Assembly: GCA_021815905.1 (NCBI GenBank)
Contig: JAKAZP010000044.1
Span: forward strand, 1 to 11,378
Source of the DNA: Pseudomonadota bacterium
Lineage (GTDB): Bacteria; Pseudomonadota; Gammaproteobacteria; Steroidobacterales; Steroidobacteraceae
Length of the DNA stretch: 11,378 nucleotides
Direction of reading: 5' to 3'
The position numbers were made by a program, and so were the translations under genes. Every line of letters begins with the position of its first letter. The first letter of the stretch is position 1. The notes beneath the pieces are model-generated. The model ran no database searches. It worked only from the letters and a program-made list of their open reading frames with translations, and was not told the DNA's origin. Positions 7,482-11,378 of the stretch are shown here, piece by piece.

Positions 7482-8201
7482 ATGGCCGAGCACCCGCACC
7501 TGCTCATCGTCGACGACGACCGCGAGATCCGCTCGCTGTTGAGTCAGTATCTCGAGAAGCAGGACTTCCGCACGACCGCCGTGCCCGACGGGCGGGAGAT
7601 GCGCCGCGTGCTCCAGCGCTCGCAGGTCGACCTGATCGTGCTCGATCTGATGCTTCCCGGGGAGGACGGGCTGTCGCTGTGCCGCGAGTTGCGCACGCAC
7701 TCGCAGATTCCCGTGATCATGCTCACGGCCCGCGGCGAGGACGTCGACCGCATCGTGGGGCTGGAGGTGGGCGCGGACGACTACCTGCCCAAGCCCTTCA
7801 ACCCGCGCGAGCTCCTCGGCCGGATCCGCGCGGTGCTCCGGCGCACCGCCCACGACCGCCGGGAACCGAATCCGCAGGTGGTGCGCTCCTTCAGCTTCGG
7901 CGGCTGGCGCCTCGACACCACGCGCAGGATGCTCACCGACCCCGATGGGCGCGAGGTACCGCTTTCCGGCGCCGAGTACCGGCTGCTCGCGGTGCTGCTG
8001 TCCTCGGGTAATCGGGTGCTCTCGCGCGCTCAGCTCACCGAGCTGCTGCGCGGCCGGGAGGCCGACCCGTTCGACCGCAGCATCGACGTGCGGGTCAGCC
8101 GCCTCAGACAGCTCCTGCGCGACGACGCCCGGGCGCCGCAGATCATCAAGACCGTGTACGGCGAGGGTTACGTCGTCGGCGTTCCGGTGCAAAGCGAGTG
8201 A
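7482..8201 (+). CDS. OmpR/PhoB-class response regulator
   Basis: A 239-residue two-component transcription factor. The receiver domain (about 6-121) has the acidic pair D11-D12, phospho-acceptor D55 in VLDLMLPGEDG (53-63), T82 in MLTARGED, and K104 in YLPKPFNPREL. The C-terminal winged-helix DNA-binding domain (about 136-236) contains LSGAEYRLLAVLLSSGNRVLS and the recognition-helix region DVRVSRLRQLLRD, ending with the hairpin KTVYGEGYVV. Overall it resembles OmpR and CpxR. ATG 7482 lies 7 bases after the miaE stop and places the receiver beta-1 strand at the N-terminus as usual. The stop overlaps the sensor kinase start by GTGA, so regulator and sensor form a cognate pair. It likely binds the repeated AAGC boxes upstream of the Spy-like gene, which is inference. 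Confidence 0.95.
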   Translation: MAEHPHLLIVDDDREIRSLLSQYLEKQDFRTTAVPDGREMRRVLQRSQVDLIVLDLMLPGEDGLSLCRELRTHSQIPVIMLTARGEDVDRIVGLEVGADDYLPKPFNPRELLGRIRAVLRRTAHDRREPNPQVVRSFSFGGWRLDTTRRMLTDPDGREVPLSGAEYRLLAVLLSSGNRVLSRAQLTELLRGREADPFDRSIDVRVSRLRQLLRDDARAPQIIKTVYGEGYVVGVPVQSE

Positions 8202-9742
8202 CGGCCGGGGCGGAAACCGCGGCGCGCCTCACGCTCTGGCCACAGTCGCTGTTCGGTCGGCTGCTTGCCGCGATGATCGTCGCGGTGGTGATCGCGGAGG
8301 CCGCGACGCTCTATCTGATCGCGAGCGATCGCGAGCAGCTCATGTTGAGTGGCACCGTGCGCGAGTGGTCACGGCGGATCACCGAGATCACGGTGCTGCT
8401 CGAGCAGCTGCCGCCCGCGCAGCGCGCGGCGACCGTCGTGCAGCTCAGGGAACAGGCGGCACGGCTCGCGACCCGGCCACCGGGCGCGGAGGTCGCGCGC
8501 TGGGCGCCCCTGAGGCGCGCCACCGGAGCGCTGCTGCTGCCGCCGATCGCCGCGCGAGGACCGCCGACGCATCTGCCGGGCGGCCCGCGCGGGGCACGGC
8601 CGGAGCGCCCTCCGTGGCCACGCATCTTCATTCACCTGCCGCTCATGTCGGACGGCGCCGAGGCGCTGCCGCGGCAGCTCGGAACGCAGCTGCGCGCGGA
8701 CTTGGGAGGCGCGCTGCCGGTCAGGGTGACGCCCGCGGTCGCACCCGTCGCGACGGTCATCCCGATACCGCCGCCGTTCTTCGCGCCTCCTCCCGGGGCG
8801 CGCGAGCGGCGTTTCGACGTCAACGTCCGTCTGCCCGATGGGACCGGACTCGTGTTCCGCGTCACTCTGATGCCCCCGCGGGCGTTGCTGCCGCACGGGC
8901 TGCTCGTCAACTTCATCCTGCTGATGACCATCCTCGTCGTCGCGCTGTACGTCGTGGCGCGCAGCATCACCCGGCCGCTCTCGCGCCTCGCGGATGCGGC
9001 GGACAACGTCGGACGCAGCATCCGCCAACCGAAGCTCGAGGAGCACGGAGCCCGGGAGCTCGGCCGGGCGGCGCGAGCATTCAACACCATGCAGGATCGC
9101 CTGCAGCGCTATCTCGACAGCCGCACGCGCGTGCTGGCGGCGATGTCGCACGACCTGAAGACGCCCCTCACCCGGCTGCGGCTGCAGGTGGAGACGCAGC
9201 TCGAGAGTCAGGCGCTGAAGGAGCGCTTCGGCGCCGAGCTCGATGAGATGGAGCGCATGGTCCGCGGGGCGCTCGCCCTGTTCCGCGGGCTGGACGACGA
9301 CGAGGCCCTCGAGCCGGTCGACGTCGACGCGCTGCTCGAGTCCGTGCGGGCGGGGTTCGTCGAGATGGGGGAGAACGTCAGCGTCGAGGGCAGGGCGCAG
9401 CAGCCTTTCGTCGGCAAGCCGCAGGCGCTCAAGCGCTGCCTCACCAACCTCGTCGCCAACGCGGTGAAGTTCGGCGCCCGCGCGCGCATCGTGGTGCGCG
9501 ACGGCGCCGCGCTCGAGATCCGCATTCGCGATGACGGCCCCGGCATACCGGGCGAGGAGCTCGAGCGGGTGTTCGAGCCGTTCTACCGGCTCGAGTCATC
9601 GCGCAGCCGGGACACCGGCGGCACGGGTCTGGGGCTGAGCATCGCACGGGACGCGGCGCAGGCCCACGGCGGCTCGATCGTGTTGCGCAACCGTCCCGAA
9701 GGCGGGCTCGAGGCGCGGCTCACGCTGCCGCGCGGGCGCTGA
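8198..9742 (+). CDS. Membrane sensor histidine kinase, EnvZ/CpxA-like
   Basis: A 514-residue inner-membrane sensor that should phosphorylate the preceding regulator. Order: TM1 (about 19-42), a periplasmic region of roughly 185 residues, TM2 (about 233-254), HAMP (about 254-305), HisKA with H318 in SHDLKTPLTRLR (317-328), and HATPase_c with N-box N417/N421, G1 box DDGPGI (445-450), F box FEPFYR (459-464) and G2 box GGTGLGLSI (474-482). All catalytic boxes are intact. The periplasmic part is rich in Arg, Ala and Pro, with a run IPIPPPFFAPPPG (188-200), and I recognise no named sensor domain. The GTG start at 8198 overlaps the regulator stop. The signal is unknown; the downstream Spy-like protein suggests envelope or metal stress. 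Confidence 0.94.
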   Translation: MTAGAETAARLTLWPQSLFGRLLAAMIVAVVIAEAATLYLIASDREQLMLSGTVREWSRRITEITVLLEQLPPAQRAATVVQLREQAARLATRPPGAEVARWAPLRRATGALLLPPIAARGPPTHLPGGPRGARPERPPWPRIFIHLPLMSDGAEALPRQLGTQLRADLGGALPVRVTPAVAPVATVIPIPPPFFAPPPGARERRFDVNVRLPDGTGLVFRVTLMPPRALLPHGLLVNFILLMTILVVALYVVARSITRPLSRLADAADNVGRSIRQPKLEEHGARELGRAARAFNTMQDRLQRYLDSRTRVLAAMSHDLKTPLTRLRLQVETQLESQALKERFGAELDEMERMVRGALALFRGLDDDEALEPVDVDALLESVRAGFVEMGENVSVEGRAQQPFVGKPQALKRCLTNLVANAVKFGARARIVVRDGAALEIRIRDDGPGIPGEELERVFEPFYRLESSRSRDTGGTGLGLSIARDAAQAHGGSIVLRNRPEGGLEARLTLPRGR

Positions 9743-9916
9743 GCTGCGCGTCGGTGCCGCGACCCGGCGCGCCGGGCCCGCGCGCGGACGGCCCAAGCGA
9801 CTGTAAGCAAGTGTGTGCCGCGCACGCGTGCGTGGGACTCTGCAAGAATTGCTTACGGCGCGCGCCCGCGGCAACCGGTACATTGCGATCACGAGCTCCG
9901 CAATGGAGGGACTGTC
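9743..9916 (+). promoter_or_regulatory. Control region upstream of the Spy-like gene
   Basis: This 174-base stretch is the longest gene-free interval in the window. It holds two adjacent 10-base direct repeats, AAGCGACTGT (9795-9804) and AAGCAAGTGT (9805-9814), matching at 8 of 10. A third copy lies on the opposite strand at 9845-9854 (AAGCAATTCT, 8 of 10 against the second). As a result, GTAAGCAA (9803-9810) and TTGCTTAC (9849-9856) form a perfect 8-base inverted repeat. Between them sits the 12-base palindrome CGCACGCGTGCG (9821-9832). A possible -10, TACATT (9879-9884), has no good -35; the inverted box abuts the -35 position. This layout fits a promoter activated by an OmpR-class regulator. 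A GGAGGG Shine-Dalgarno (9905-9910) ends 6 bases before the ATG. Confidence 0.55.
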
Positions 9917-10432
9917 ATGTTTAGACGCAGTGTTGTCCTGCTTGTGATCGGGTGTGCCGCCGGCGCTGCGCTCGCGCAGTCACCGGCGCCCCAGGCCCCG
10001 GCGCCGCCCGCCTGGCATGGGCGCACCGGGGTGGCATGGATGCGTGAGCGGCGCATGATGCAGCAACGGCGGATGGAGCGACTCACCGTGCTCCTCGACC
10101 TGACGCCCGCGCAGCAGCGCAGGGTCGAGGCCATCATGAGCGCCGAGCGCGCCAGGATGAAACCGAGCCTCGAGCGGCTGCACCAGGCGATGCAAGAGGT
10201 GCGGGATGCCCACCGCGCGGCCCGCGAGGACGCGATGCGGCAGTTCGCCTCGGCGCTGAGTCCGGCGCAGATGAAGAAGCTGCGGCTCCTGATGCCGAAG
10301 CATCGGCGCTTCATGATGAGGGGCGGCATGGGCATGGGCATGGGGGGGATGGGCACGATGGGCCCCCGTCCCATGATGCCCCCTGGGCCGCCGCGGCCGC
10401 CCGGGCCGCCGCCGGGCGCCGAACCGAAGTAG
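9917..10432 (+). CDS. Periplasmic Spy/CpxP-like protein with Met-rich tail
   Basis: A 171-residue precursor with a clear signal peptide (MFRRS, a hydrophobic core, then AALA before Gln21). The mature part is mostly helical and carries two LTxxQ-type motifs, LTPAQ (62-66) and LSPAQ (114-118), the hallmark of Spy, CpxP and ZraP. Those relatives act as periplasmic chaperones or as sensors that damp a stress two-component system. Methionine is unusually frequent (20 of 171), and the tail after residue 132 is Met/Gly-rich, then Pro/Gly-rich, which hints at soft-metal binding. The ATG at 9917 is supported by a strong GGAGGG site. It follows the sensor kinase gene on the same strand with its own control region, like the CpxRA-CpxP pairing. 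Family is well supported; metal role is inference. Confidence 0.82.
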   Translation: MFRRSVVLLVIGCAAGAALAQSPAPQAPAPPAWHGRTGVAWMRERRMMQQRRMERLTVLLDLTPAQQRRVEAIMSAERARMKPSLERLHQAMQEVRDAHRAAREDAMRQFASALSPAQMKKLRLLMPKHRRFMMRGGMGMGMGGMGTMGPRPMMPPGPPRPPGPPPGAEPK

Positions 10433-10441
10433 TCGGCGCTC
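10414..10441. terminator. Hairpin between convergent genes, possible bidirectional terminator
   Basis: GCGCCGA (10416-10422) and TCGGCGC (10433-10439) are a perfect 7-base inverted repeat with a 10-base loop, extendable to 9 pairs with one G-U wobble. It spans both stop codons of the convergent Spy-like gene and lpxH, whose stops are 7 bases apart. Neither strand has a run of T after the stem, so it is not a classical intrinsic terminator. Confidence 0.35.
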
Positions 10442-11207
10442 AGCGGCTCAGCTGGCGCAGCCGGTAGCGGCCCGTCTCGAAGACCAGGCAGCTTCCGTGC
10501 TCGTGCCAGGCGCCGAGCACGATGCGCTGGACGCTCTCGCCCTCGAGCGTCAGATCGTGCACGGCGGGCCGGTGGGTGTGGCCGTGAATCATCCGGCGCG
10601 TGCGCGTGGCCTTGAATGCCGCCGCGACCGCGCGCGGGTTGACGTCCATGATCTCGGGCTGCGCGCGCGCGAGGTGCGCGCGGCTGCCGGCGCGAGCTTC
10701 GCTTGCGAGCAGACGCCGCTGCGCGAGCGGCAAGGAGAGAAAGCGCCGCTGCCATTTCGGGGCCCGGACGACGCTGCGCAATTCCTGGTAGGCGTGATCG
10801 TCCGTGCAGAGCGCATCGCCGTGGGTCAGGAGCACGCGCTCGCCGCCGAGCTCGACGACGACCGGATCGGACAGGAGTCTGCAGCCGGTCTGCTCGCAGA
10901 ATTGACGTCCGAGCAGGAAATCGCGATTGCCGCGCAGCAGGAAGCAGGCGACGCCGCCCGCCGTCAGCTCGCGCAGCGCCACCCGGATCGCCTCCTTTTC
11001 GTCCGCGGTGTCATCGTCGCCGACCCAGGTCTCGAACAGATCCCCGAGGATGTAGAGCGCGCTCGCCTCAATGGCCTCGTCCCGCAGAAAGCTCAGGAAC
11101 CGAGCCTGAATCCCAGGAGCGGCGGCGTCGAGGTGCACGTCGGAGACGAACAGACATCGAGCCGCCGACCCGGGAGCCTGCCCAGTCTCCTCGGCGGGCA
11201 CGGTCAC
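10440..11207 (-). CDS. lpxH: UDP-2,3-diacylglucosamine diphosphatase
   Basis: LpxH cleaves the pyrophosphate of UDP-2,3-diacylglucosamine to lipid X and UMP, the fourth step of lipid A synthesis, at the inner face of the inner membrane. The 255 residues (E. coli 240) contain the calcineurin-type metal site: FVSDVHLD with D23/H25, GDLFETWVGDD with D56, RGNRDFLLG with N94, THGDALCTDD with H129, and MIHGHTHRP with H210/H212. The insertion between these motifs carries the usual RxFLSLP and Arg-rich segment (155-186). The GTG start at 11207 overlaps the stop of the gene upstream (GTGA). An N-terminal stretch of about 16 residues precedes the conserved core, longer than in E. coli. Its 3' end converges on the Spy-like gene. 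Confidence 0.96.
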   Translation of the reverse strand: MTVPAEETGQAPGSAARCLFVSDVHLDAAAPGIQARFLSFLRDEAIEASALYILGDLFETWVGDDDTADEKEAIRVALRELTAGGVACFLLRGNRDFLLGRQFCEQTGCRLLSDPVVVELGGERVLLTHGDALCTDDHAYQELRSVVRAPKWQRRFLSLPLAQRRLLASEARAGSRAHLARAQPEIMDVNPRAVAAAFKATRTRRMIHGHTHRPAVHDLTLEGESVQRIVLGAWHEHGSCLVFETGRYRLRQLSR

Positions 11208-11378
11208 TCGCCGGGCGGTGGCGCGACGCTCGTTGCCGGGGGCGAGGGCGCAGCCGAGGGCGGTGCGGACGGAGCACCCGAGGGTGGCGCGGAGGGCGCG
11301 GCCGAGGGCGGTGCGGACGGAGCGACCGAGGGTGGCGCGCTGGAGGGGGCGACCGTCGGGGTGGAGCCGGAGGAGGGC
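11204..11378 (-). CDS. 3' end of an unidentified gene coding for a Pro/Ala/Ser repeat tail
   Basis: An open frame enters from the window edge on the minus strand and ends with TGA at 11206-11204, overlapping the lpxH GTG start. Only the last 57 residues are visible and all are low-complexity Pro, Ala, Ser with a few Thr, Val and Gly, ending VAPPPGE. They include four copies of an octapeptide APPSxAPS. No catalytic domain is visible, so the identity cannot be read from the sequence. In Pseudomonas the gene before lpxH is ppiB (peptidyl-prolyl isomerase), so a PPIase with an added C-terminal tail is the leading guess. The GTGA overlap with a secure gene supports this frame as truly coding. Confidence 0.6.
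   Translation of the reverse strand, partial: PSSGSTPTVAPSSAPPSVAPSAPPSAAPSAPPSGAPSAPPSAAPSPPATSVAPPPGE
11243..11338 (-). repeat. In-frame tandem repeat, 4 x 24 bp (2 x 48 bp)
   Basis: Four consecutive 24-base units each encode APPSxAPS, with x being Val, Ala, Gly, Ala in protein order. Alternate units are more alike, giving a 48-base higher-order period (for example GCCGAGGG on the plus strand at 11253 and again at 11301). All units keep the reading frame. Such an array could change length by slippage or recombination without breaking the gene. Confidence 0.8.

Noticed and set aside
7945..9246. A 433-codon plus-strand frame across the regulator-sensor junction
   Set aside because: It overlaps the conserved winged-helix domain and the sensor in another frame, is highly Arg/Ala-rich and shows no motif.
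9803..9856. The 8-base inverted repeat upstream of the Spy-like gene as an intrinsic terminator of the sensor gene
   Set aside because: The arms are 38 bases apart and no T-run follows; direct repeats with 10-base spacing fit an operator better.
9815..9916. Upstream start (TTG or GTG type) for the Spy-like gene
   Set aside because: It would bury the signal peptide behind 34 residues and run through the putative operator; ATG 9917 has a strong Shine-Dalgarno and puts the signal peptide first.
1..11378. Mobile elements, CRISPR arrays, tRNA or rRNA genes, phage or defence systems
   Set aside because: No transposase, integrase, spaced repeats, terminal repeats or structured RNA gene patterns were found; gene order and composition look chromosomal throughout.

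Overview
The window is a GC-rich (about 70% by eye), gene-dense stretch of a Gram-negative chromosome. The order accD-folC-dedD-cvpA-purF, together with lpxH (lipid A) and miaE (hydroxylation of a hypermodified tRNA adenosine), points to a gammaproteobacterium or possibly a betaproteobacterium. The high GC, the many GTG starts and a Hanks-type kinase would suit a Steroidobacter-, Nevskia- or Xanthomonas-like lineage, but that placement is inference.

Layout. (1) Positions 1-4401 hold the conserved housekeeping block: the 3' end of accD (fatty acid synthesis), folC (folate), dedD (SPOR cell-division protein), cvpA (membrane protein) and purF (first step of purine synthesis). (2) Positions 4431-5612 encode a glycerate 2-kinase of the GckA/TtuD (MOFRL) family, where purF is followed by a methionine gene in several relatives. 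(3) Positions 5628-9742 form a close-packed chain on the same strand: a soluble Hanks-type Ser/Thr kinase with an N-terminal receiver-like domain that has lost its phospho-acceptor Asp, the diiron tRNA hydroxylase MiaE, an OmpR-class response regulator and an EnvZ/CpxA-like histidine kinase. Two junctions overlap by GTGA and one gap is 7 bases. (4) A 174-base control region with repeated AAGC boxes precedes a methionine-rich Spy/CpxP-like periplasmic protein (9917-10432), the likely target of the adjacent two-component system. (5) On the opposite strand, converging on it, lie lpxH and the 3' end of an upstream gene coding for a Pro/Ala/Ser repeat tail.

How they may work together. Block 1 is ordinary core metabolism. 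The most unusual part is block 3-4: a degenerate-receiver kinase translationally coupled to a tRNA-modifying oxygenase, followed without a break by an envelope two-component system and its putative periplasmic output. No mobile elements, CRISPR arrays, rRNA or tRNA genes were seen. The only intergenic stretch above 100 bases is 9743-9916.
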